Assembly (NCBI RefSeq): GCF_000204055.1
Contig: NW_006768770.1
Location: forward strand, 1,984,150-2,048,149
DNA length: 64,000 bases
Source: Melampsora larici-populina 98AG31
Lineage: Eukaryota > Basidiomycota > Pucciniomycetes > Pucciniales > Melampsoraceae
Direction: 5' to 3'
A program made the position numbers and the translations under genes. Positions 55,580 to 64,000 of the stretch are shown piece after piece (positions within the stretch are counted from its first letter, which is position 1; each line of letters opens with the position of its first letter). Below the pieces are notes generated by a model. That model made no database searches. It saw only the letters and a program-made list of their open reading frames with translations, and was not told where the DNA came from.

Positions 55580-57350
55580 ATTTTACTATGTAGGCATAGT
55601 GTATATTAATGAGATATAGTTGGATAAGATTGAAACTGAGTAGGGGTAATGAGAAACAAAAGTGAACAAAAAATCATAAGAAGTTCTTCACGGATATACA
55701 TTCATCTATATACTTAAAGAAATGTTCTTCCCGACCATCCCTATACCTCAGCCTTCATTACGCTCTCCGTGGCCCTTTCCCTATACAAATTCCGCTACAA
55801 CCTATACTGGACCCTTTACCATCCCTTTAAAATCACAACTTGAGGCAACCATTCCCAATTCCACCTGACCATGAGCCCCTAATTAAGTGGCTACCTGTGG
55901 CTACCAACCCTGAGCTCTCACATCCCCGCTTCAAACCTAACTTCACTTCACGCTCCGGGAGTTCGGTGCTGCCTCTCATTTTTGACCTCCCATCACACCA
56001 TACCGTTTACCTCACCATCAACTCCGCGCGTGAGTAGGCCAACCCAAGGACCTTACTTCATCATTGCTTACTAGACTCAACCTGACGACACCCTCAAACC
56101 ACGGCAATGCCAGGTTCATCCAACCTTCCCAATGACAACCTTGGCATCTAAATTGCTTAATCAGATAATCATTAACAGCCACCTATCGTTCCCAGACTGC
56201 CAAGCCATTGCTGTTAAGCACACGTCTACTCGCGCCATTGCTGTCTCACTTCGCGGACTGCCAAGCATTTCACTTGATATTTGCTCTGAGCTAAATCATA
56301 CCACTCTCAATTGAATGCAATTCACTTACAACTCATTTGCCCTCATCCTAAATTTCCTTCGACCTACAGTTGTGTAGCGCACATAACCATTTCAACCTAA
56401 CACCATCGTTCATACACAATGTCCAAGACAAGCAACAAGCTATCACCTAACACTCCTGTTAAGAAGTCGCACTCCTTCCTGGTGTCCAGCATGTTCGAAG
56501 TCTCCGAGACAATGTGTAACTGATTATTGTTAACCTCTGTTCGGAAGTGCTCATGTAGTTCAATGCCTTCACACTAACGTCATTGAATATCATTATTAAA
56601 TGCATCACCAAGACCTAATTCACTTCCAGATTTGTTTCAAAACCCACATTTATCATCTTACCTGACCAAGTTAACCTTTTATAGATTGTCCGCAACTCAC
56701 TCAAGAAGTTTTCTTCAAATTTCTTACATCACGCAAAAATTTAAAAACACTCAATCAGCTTTTCAAAGTTTACAGTCTTCAGTCTTCTAAACCGTTAGAG
56801 TCTAGGCGGACTTTAAATCTTTTTGATCATTTGGCAAACCGTTTGAATTTTTGATTACGTTTACTTATTATCCAAGATATTTTGTTTTACTTGATATACT
56901 GGCCAACTTGGCTGTTTTGATTCAACTCGATAGATTACATTTTGATCGATGTCATATCAAATCTAATTTGATTAAATCATTTTGTTCATTAAAACATATC
57001 ATCATCACACATATTAACAGAGGACCGCCAATTTGAACAAAACTCAAAAAAACTACTCTGTCCGCCATTTCACTTGAGGCTCACGTCCAAAACCCAAGTT
57101 TAATACATCACTCACTCTGCATCTGAAATCCAAATCATCGATTGAACCTGAATCAATCAAATCAGCATCGAGATCAAGATCACAACCAGACAAACTCGAT
57201 TCATATTAGAAACTGTGATCAATGATTTGTCAGTGTTGGAATCAATAAATCAGTAAGATCAAATTCCAATTCACCGGCAGCCATCATCCAATCTCATCAT
57301 TGTAGTCGCATCAAGTCACTTCATATCAAAAACCAACAATAACAAACTAG
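55580..57350. other. Non-coding interior of hAT element 2
   Basis: 55.7-56.3 kb is C/T-rich with a few short frames; 56.8-57.3 kb is AT-rich with ATCA words. No gene recognised. Confidence 0.4.
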
Positions 57351-57359
57351 GATTACACC

Positions 57360-57840
57360 ATGAACAATCAAATCATCAATCAAGAATCTATGCAATTAGA
57401 ATCTCATGTTCAAGCTACTTATTTCAATCTCTTAAACTCTACAATCCAATCAAATCATCATCAAATTGAAACATTCATACTATCATTAATTCATTGTCAA
57501 ATCGTTTTACTTTTGGAGTTACTTTTGGGATCTGGTCATCAAAAGAAAGATGAAATGGAGTTTACCAAATTTCAAGCCAAACTTTAACTTGATGGTAAGT
57601 CAGATTGTCACTTTATTAAACTCTTCCAATCTACTAAACCGATCATACGCTTCAAATCAATTTTAGCTACTATGTCCTTTAATTCTCTTTCATAGTGTGT
57701 TTCAGAGATCCATAGCCAAAACTTGTAATATCACTGTTGTGCATCCATCTGAAGTTGTTCAAGCAGCCAAAATATGGGCTCTAATCTTGAACTCATTGCT
57801 TGTGCTTATGCTGTAGATGTGTAAGGAGATCATGTGATAA
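57360..57840 (+). CDS. Small hypothetical gene carried in hAT element 2
   Basis: An ATG at 57360 opens a 75-residue frame (MNNQIINQESMQLESHVQATYFNLLN...) with a hydrophobic Leu-rich helix (IHCQIVLLLELLLGS) and a charged end. A possible intron (GTAAGTCAG at about 57596 to TTTCAG near 57709) leads to a second stretch reading KTCNITVVHPSEVVQAAKIW. The two pieces have balanced composition and could be one short coiled-coil protein. I do not recognise it. A captured host gene fragment is possible. Confidence 0.28.
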
Positions 57841-57844
57841 TTTG

Positions 57845-58500
57845 AGTAGTGAAAAACTCGATTTGTATCTGATAGATCCCATGTTGTGAAAAATATTCCT
57901 GTTATTGGGCGGTCAAAATGCTCTCTGGTGGTTGAGAACCCACATCAATATTTTCAATAAGCTTTATGTCTTGCAGGAACCTTCTCACTTTGACCTAATT
58001 TCCGATTTCTCCACTCAAATTTTCAACAATTCATATATTTCCTTCTTCCGAGTTTTGTTGGAAGTGGATAGTAAAGGTTGATATTGTTTGTCGATATAAT
58101 AGTTTCATCGCCTCCCTGGTTGTGAACCTGGGTTTTGGATGTCACTAGCCTGTGGCCAAGCTGTTGTATTGGTACTGAAGGATGGGAGGATGGGGTTATG
58201 GAGAGGAAAGAGGGCATTTTTTTAGGTGGGATTATTAAGGACGGTATCAGAACATCTGGAAGCCCTGTGGGTACGGACTTGAGAAGAATTGAGAGTCCAT
58301 GGCTGTGAGTATCCGCCTTGGTACGCCTGGCGCACGGGCCTCTAGCCCGTAAATTTTTTCTGGATTTTTCATCCTTTATGCAACACACTGTACATACTTT
58401 GAATCATGGTAGTGAAGACCTACAGTGGACTACAAACCAAGCCCAAGCAGGTCCAGGGTCCCAAAGGTGATGGCAAACTGCCAACTGAGTACTGTCCCAG
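57845..58500. other. Non-coding interior of hAT element 2
   Basis: No recognised gene. A minus-strand frame at 58388-58023 is Pro/Ser/Lys-rich with no motif and probably fortuitous. Confidence 0.35.
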
Positions 58501-58510
58501 TCCAGTGCTA

Positions 58511-58554
58511 GAGGGTGGCTGGCCACCCAATTCCAGAGGGTGGCTGGCCACCCA
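58511..58554. repeat. Two direct copies of GAGGGTGGCTGGCCACCCA
   Basis: A 19-bp unit at 58511-58529 and 58536-58554, each containing the imperfect palindrome GGGTGGCTGGCCACCC. It lies at the 3' end of the transposase gene and adds codons to the end of its frame. Confidence 0.75.
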
Positions 58555-58559
58555 GTACC

Positions 58560-61500
58560 TTGTCAACTTTACTGAATTCATCACCTAGAGGGACCATCTC
58601 AACTAGCCACATATGCGGTGAGACAGCTCTCTCTATGGTTATTGAGGTCAGACTGCCTCGGCTAGATGAACATATATTGGTGGCTGCTGAGAACGTTTGC
58701 TCTGGGCCAGCCAAGGAACCTGAGCATGCCAGGTAATCACAAGCCATGGGAGCTAAGATTGGAAAACAACCTTGGTTCATCCATACAAAACAAACACCAG
58801 AGGTGTTTATATTGATCAGTAAGAGATTACATATTGAATATAAGAAAATAGACTTACCAACCACCAACGCAGAGCTTCGTCTGGATCGCTAAGATCATCA
58901 TCGCCTGTTTCATACAAAAAACAGCTTGAAAGTAGTCTTTGACTTGAGAATCATCACCCAAATTCTTGGCTTCCTCTCCTTTGTCACTGTACGGATTGTA
59001 TATTGCTGAAGTTGATGAAGCTGAGGGTATACCTGACTGGCCAGATGGACTGATGGTTGTCTTCATTTGAGTTGATTGTACTTGATATTCTTTGAAAATC
59101 TTGTCGAAACTCAACTTGACTTTGATGTAGGAGGGTGACGTCTTCTTGAAAAACTTCTAAAAGAACTTGAGTCAAAAAGCCGGGTGAAGGATTGTGGCCA
59201 TCACCAGCATTTCACAAGCAGCAGCTTCATCCAAGTAAACTTGCCACTTTGAAATCATGGCTGCAAGCATTGGATAGAGTGCGTTGCTAGTTTCCATGGT
59301 TGCTTCACGCGCTACCAACTGCCTCTTCAGCTTAACATATTTAGGAATCACCATTGCACCTGTAGCCTTATTACCTTCCATCTGTTTTGTGATTGTCAAA
59401 AACGGCTGAAAAGTGACATACATAACCGTTAGTTGAAGTTGATGTGATGACATGAAACTGGAAGTAGATATCAGTGAGACTACTTACTTCAAGTTCCAAG
59501 TTGAGTTCTTGGATTGACACCCATTCCAAAGGAGTTATTCTCAATGTGTGAAAGTAGCCATAGGGTTTACCATTCTTTTGCAGTTGACAATGTTTCTTGT
59601 GTACACGCTCAAAATCTTCCTTTACAAGCTGGTTGATCACCTTAAATGAAAAGAAATAAAGATTAGCTTCTGTTGAACAACAACAGATAACATGATAAAA
59701 TACAATTCAAAGTTTCAAACATCTTACCTGACATGCTAGCCATGCTTTATGCCGGCTGAGGTATTTACTGTTCCATTGTATACCATATCTGGCAATGAGT
59801 GAAGCAAGTGTTAATTCTTGCGCTTTCATGATCCTGTTGTATTCAGTGCGCCAAGACAAAGGACAAGTGATGCGCCAAATGACAAAGTCAAGCCGAGATA
59901 AGAAGATGACAATGATGGAATCAGTTTAACTTTGGACAATAAAGATAAGATGAAATATGACAGATGTACAGAGACTTACCTTTTATAAGATGTAGTGGAG
60001 CTTATTTGCCTCTCTTTGGTGAGTTGGAGACACTGTGTTGTCCAGTTCAATCAGTGGATTTGCAGCTTCCTCTTTATTGGCGGCATCCCAGTCTGCCTCA
60101 TCATCAACTGGCGGATTTCAAATACTAGCAGCACATTGATTGATTGAATCATCCTCAAGTTCATCTTCATCTACCTCCTGAAGGTTGTGTTTGGTGTACA
60201 ACAAGACATCTTCTGTAGGTGAGGTGGAAACATTGGGAACTTCTAAAACAGGTCCATTGCCAGCATGAGGATTGACGGAATCTTTGTCTTCTTTGGCTAG
60301 AGTTGTGCAAACCGTATGAAAGCCTCCTCTGATTGCTATTTTGATCTTGCGCGGTGGAGGGGTCTTGAGATTGAGAGCAGCCAAACCTGCACCAATGACT
60401 AGTGCAAGCTTGTGGCAAAAACAAAACGTGTGCATCTTGACTGGGACCTAGAGATAGTTGGTATTGGAGCCACAATGGCCAAGGAACTGCTGATGCATCT
60501 CCTTGGCCATCATTTTGTTATTGGAACCCAAATCAGTTGTTAATTGGCTGAGCAAGTGAATACCAAAAGATTCAAGACATCAGGATCAAGCTTGAGTTGG
60601 ACCGAGATGAAGAGATTGCTTATCTTCTCAAGAAAATCATTCTTCATGAGGACGTTGGCACACGGTTTGCCCAACCACACTCCTTGGTGTTCCCATGCAA
60701 CAACCTTCAGAGTCAGGTGCAGAGATATACTTCCAAGAGGGATCAATGTAGTTAACTGTGGCACATATGAATCCATGTCAAATACCTTTTGAGGTCCAGA
60801 CATTGTGTTGCATACAAAACTTAGATCTCAAGCCCCATAAAAATAAAACCAACACACATCATTATAAGATACCTTAACAAACCTTTAGCTCATTGATAAC
60901 TTGTGACTTAAGGGACAAATTAAGTTGCTTGGCTTCTTGTGCAGCCCATTGCCTACCATAAAGTTTTGCCTTGGGTCTTAAATATTGAACACAAGCACAC
61001 AACCAAGGATCCGCAATGCATGACCAAGGCAAGGATTGGCGGAGAAGCCAAATACCCATGCCTTGGTTGAAGGTGAGATTGTCAAACTTACTGCCCTTTG
61101 TTGTGGTGATGAAAGCGTCAAGCGGTTCAGTAGCTTTCTTGCGATCAGCTTCTTCTCAAGCAAGGACCTTGGCAGATGATGGAGGGACATAGAGTCCACA
61201 GGCTTGAGCTCTGAGCCTCCCAGCGCAGCCAACGGTTGAGCAACTTACTTGTGTTGATCCTGCTTGGTCCGCTTTCAGGTTACCGGTTGGATTGGTGAAG
61301 CTGACTTGTACTGGATGATCTACATCACTAGCAGTGCACCACAGGCAGGGGTAACCAAGAGGTCATTCTGTTTTATCCTGCCAAATCAAAAGAGATAAAT
61401 ATATCAATACAAAAGAAAACAAAAGATATAACTAAAAAAAGTGATGTACAAAACATAGCAGGAACAGAGAATGAAATTCTGGCTTACATCTTTGGGCTTA

Positions 61501-61660
61501 TTATGAAAATGCGCGCCATAGTATGCCAGTAGAGCCTTTTGATTTTTGTTTTCTTCTACATCAATGTGTTTGCGTTTGGAAACCTGTTGGTTTTCTTCAT
61601 CGGAGTCTACTTGCATTGTTTTCATGGTGATGTGTCTAGAAGAGGATACCTTCAATAAAT
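58560..61660 (-). pseudogene. hAT transposase (element 2)
   Basis: Minus-strand pieces, in order: a charged N-terminus MKTMQVDSDEENQQVSKRKH (61625 down); a zinc-finger half, GYPCLWCTASD (about 61350), followed by NPTGNLKADQAG and VGCAGRLRAQACG (61250-61190); the core with FDNLTFNQGMGIWLLRQSLP, KAKLYGRQWAAQEAKQLNLS (61070-60900), MSGPQKVFDMDSYVPQLTTL (60803) and CFCHKLALVIGAGLAALNLK (60430); two C-terminal segments (59640-58870); and the dimerisation domain SGSLAGPEQTFSAA and RGSLTSITIERAVSPHMWLV (58740-58600). The order matches the element-1 transposase, to which it is clearly related. In-frame stops (such as near 61158) and broken exons suggest it is inactive. Confidence 0.82.
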
Positions 61661-61699
61661 AAGTCTGTCATTGAAATAATGGAATCATGAAGACTGAAA

Positions 61700-62450
61700 G
61701 ATCACTTACCGTTGGATTTGGTATGGTATCTTTCCTCTTAGTCTTATGCTTGCTCAACTTATCCACTTCAGGAGAATCTGAAGACTCATTATCACTGATA
61801 ACTGTTGGTTGTGTTGGTTGTTCTTTCAAAGCTGGGTGTGGGGTTAGGTTGACGGAAATTCTTCAAGGGCCATCAGGACATAGGGATGACATTCCTGGGT
61901 TGATGACTGGTTGGTGTAGTCTTTCAGATCAACTATGACAAGGGGTGGCTTGTATTTGAGGAGTCTGAGATGAAGACAAAAAGTCAATTTGAGACTGGCT
62001 ACTAGGGATGACAGATAGTTCAATGAAGATGTACTGGAAAATCTGGGTGAACAGGCCAACAAATAGAGGCGGAACTGGGTTGATCATTTTGGAGAGTTTG
62101 TTAGAGTTGTGGTCAATAAGAAGAGAATCAGGTGGACGGGAGGAAAATTGAGAGGAGAGAGCCTGAGCCTGAGCATGAGGTCATCAGAGGAATAAAAAGT
62201 AAATCAAGGAAGAATCAACGTCAGAATGATTGGCAGATGAGGAAAACAGACCATGAAAAAATCTCATCTCAGACTTACTTTTGTCATTGATCTTGAAGAA
62301 TCTCCCTGCATTGCAAGTTTCCTGATTGGATTTTGATTAGTGCGTTGTGTCGTAATCAGTGGCTGAATGGGGTGCTGGTTGATGGATTGGGGTCATCGAG
62401 CAAGAGATACGCAGCTGGATTGTTCATAGCTGGTCTGGTGGGATTGGGCT
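61700..62450. other. Upstream region of the hAT element 2 transposase
   Basis: Short minus-strand Ser/Leu-rich frames (such as 62062-61844) may be N-terminal exons or leader. No motif recognised. Confidence 0.3.
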
Positions 62451-62679
62451 CCCTGTGTATTGCGCAACCAAGCTAAAGTAGCTCTATTTGGGGCTGTTGT
62501 GTGGCTGCTGAGAAAACTCAAGCTATCTGGGTCTGTTAGCTTAGCAGGGCAAAAAAGACCGCTACGGGGTTATGGGAGCGTGACTGTTCTGGTGCCCTGT
62601 GCGCTATCGGATAACACACAGTGTAGAGTTTTGTTATCATTAAGTTAACACTATCTGCTGCGGTGCTTGCTCAGCATTG

Positions 62680-63475
62680 CTTGAAAATATGTGCAAATAG
62701 TTACTACAGAGCCCTGGGCTTGCATACATTGGGTATTGGCAGAAGGTTTGCAGCGGTGTGTGTCACTGCACTAGGTAGATTAGCTATAGAGTGTTTAATA
62801 CAATTACTTTCCGAATTGGGACACAAAACGCTTTACAGTGACAACAACTTGGTTTTCATCAAATGCTCAAATGTAAATGTGGGAGAGGATTTTAGTCATC
62901 TATATCTAATAGAAAGGACACTTAAGGCTTATCACAATAGTCTCAAGGGTACAGTGTTTGAAGGTATAATACTCAAGTATGAGCTCACCTATGATTCACT
63001 GATACCAATGAAAAGGAAGATGTATTTTGGTATTGGTGCTGACAGTAAGAAAGCAGTTGTAAAAGGCATGGCTAGTAAGCGCAAAGATCATCCCAATATA
63101 TCAAGGGAAGTTTCAATGCATGTATGCAATAAGATATGCAAAATTGAAAACCAGATTGAAATTATTAAAGTGCTGACGGAATACTGTTATAACATATATT
63201 GTAAGGTAACCAATGGGCATTGGGACCCTGATGAGTCAATGCTAGAAAACAAGGAAGGGAATGCTCTGGTCTGGAGGTAAAAAGCTGTTAATGGTACATT
63301 TTTATCAATAGAAAAGGATAAGTTCAGCAACAGCCTTCATGTACCAGTGTCTCATAAGTGGCTTTTAAAGTTGATTTTGAATTCTGTGTCTCCCATGATG
63401 GTTGGTTGTGGCTTAATGACTTTTGAGAGAATGGCTGAAATGTATAGGGAGAACTGTGATGACCTAGCACAATAA
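62680..63475 (+). pseudogene. Family-B DNA polymerase, catalytic part (viral type), inactive
   Basis: From the target duplication the frame gives motif B, I-C-A-N-S-Y-Y-R-A-L-G (K-x3-N-S-x-Y-G type, here with Arg for the Gly at 62708-62710), then G-R-x3-A-V-C-V-T-A-L-G-R, motif C as Y-S-D-N-N (62834-62848; usual form Y-G-D-T-D), the K-R-K-M-Y-F-G block (about 63011-63030) and K-G-M-A-S-K-R-K-D-H-P. This order is that of the palm and thumb of replicative family-B polymerases of large dsDNA viruses, not the protein-primed kind of fungal mitochondrial plasmids, and not a close match to the cellular delta or zeta forms as I know them. A TAA at 63278-63280 interrupts the thumb; the frame resumes to TAA at 63473-63475. 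With an altered catalytic Asp and two stops it cannot encode an active enzyme. Confidence 0.8.
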
Positions 63476-63676
63476 TATAAAAAATAAGTGTATACATTAG
63501 AAACATCCCATATTGAACCATTAATATCCAATCATTGAACATAAATATCTATTATACCGGTTTGGCTACTACTTTCTTGAACTTTTTCTTGTAATTTGAG
63601 ACATTCAATTTGATTTAATAAACCAAGATGTCACTGTCCTTAAATATTCTCTGAATAAACTTACTAACTTTATCTA

Positions 63677-64000
63677 ATGGAAGGCATTGATCTACGCAAA
63701 GACTACCAAAGGAACAATGTGTCCTACAACAAGATTCTGAAGACAAATGACTGGAGAAAGGAAGCATTCATTGGGGGAAATGTGATATGTTTATGCTTAG
63801 ACATACTATGCTAACGTACACAGACAACACTTATGCCTGCTCTAACAAGGTGCACCAAAATCTTTGACCAGAAACTGCTTTTGCCACTAACTTTGATACC
63901 CTCCACATTCCCAGAAGCTTCCATCCTATATACGGTCTTTAGGAGTGTGGAAGATGCACCACCAGATGCATTTACATTGCATGTGTTAAATAAGAGACTT
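63677..64000 (+). CDS. Unknown ORFs next to the polymerase, open to the window end
   Basis: Two plus-strand frames follow the polymerase in the same phase: 63677-63814 (45 residues, MEGIDLRKDYQRNNVSYNKI...) and one from ATG 63833 that is still open at 64000 (56 residues seen, including RCTKIFDQKLLLPLTLIPST). I do not recognise either. Their balanced composition and position suggest further remains of the same insertion as the polymerase; a TAA at 63812-63814 separates them. Continuation lies outside the window. Confidence 0.3.

Larger units (their letters stand above)
55333..62686. mobile_element. hAT element 2, 7.3 kb, with target duplication
   Basis: The element occupies 55340-62679. The ends are 16-bp perfect inverted repeats, CAATGCTGAGCAAGCA (55340-55355) and its complement (62664-62679). 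The target CTTGAAA is duplicated (55333-55339 and 62680-62686), or 8 bp with one mismatch as is usual for hAT. Both subterminal zones (55360-55570 and 62450-62650) are dense in AGCTA/TAGCT words (TAGCTAC, GAGCTAT, CAGCTAC), likely transposase-binding sites. A hAT transposase relic lies inside on the minus strand (58.5-61.7 kb). It splits a viral-type DNA polymerase gene. Confidence 0.85.

Noticed and set aside
62680..63475. Polymerase from a linear mitochondrial plasmid
   Set aside because: Protein-primed plasmid polymerases have a different motif B and C setting; the A-V-C-V-T-A-L-G-R, K-R-K-M-Y-F-G and K-G...R-K-D-H-P blocks fit the non-protein-primed viral type better. A profile search would settle it.

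Overview
The window reads as repeat-rich nuclear DNA of a basidiomycete fungus, most likely a rust (Pucciniales). Supporting signs are AT-rich sequence, short GT-AG introns in every readable gene, DIRS-type tyrosine-recombinase retrotransposons, a KDZ transposase with its cysteine-cluster region, hAT elements, a Ty1/copia element and a decayed alpha-kinase-like gene. Pucciniales is inferred from this mix; no single marker gene proves it. I saw no rRNA, tRNA, CRISPR array or bacterial-style operon.

Layout. 1-6990: AT-rich non-coding DNA, a small unknown minus-strand gene and an alpha-kinase-like pseudogene (3.1-5.7 kb). 7-13.99 kb: a DIRS gag relic on the plus strand, a foldback element (8.92-9.26 kb), a large hairpin-rich MITE (11.02-12.19 kb) inserted at the edge of a decayed Kelch gene, and an LTR-retrotransposon gag fragment. 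15.4-26.3 kb: two broken DIRS elements on the minus strand. A 4.4-kb hAT element (17.06-21.46 kb) sits in the first, and a 223-bp MITE has in turn hit the hAT. 26.9-28.2 kb: a TIR element. 28.4-37.6 kb: a DIRS element with several layers of nested insertions. 37.7-40 kb: KDZ transposase relic. 40.5-42.4 kb: a multi-exon gene of unknown function. 42.6-53.6 kb: another DIRS element whose gag intron holds a copia element with both LTRs, a perfect 5-bp target duplication, PBS and PPT. 53.6-54.6 kb: a further gag-like gene.

The most unusual part is 54.9-64 kb. Two plus-strand fragments, 54.87-55.34 kb and 62.68-63.48 kb, belong to one family-B DNA polymerase gene of the type found in large dsDNA viruses. 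It is split by a 7.34-kb hAT element with 16-bp perfect terminal inverted repeats and a 7-bp target duplication. Both halves share one reading frame through the duplicated target, so the gene was a single frame before the insertion. It carries further stops and altered motif B and C residues, so it is a dead, endogenised copy. Open frames continue to the window end, so more of the insertion may lie beyond it.

Almost everything else is transposon. At least three insertions can be reversed on paper to an uninterrupted host frame (the polymerase, a DIRS reverse transcriptase and a DIRS gag-like ORF), which gives a relative order of events. Few genes look functional; the multi-exon gene at 40.5-42.4 kb is the best candidate for a non-transposon gene.
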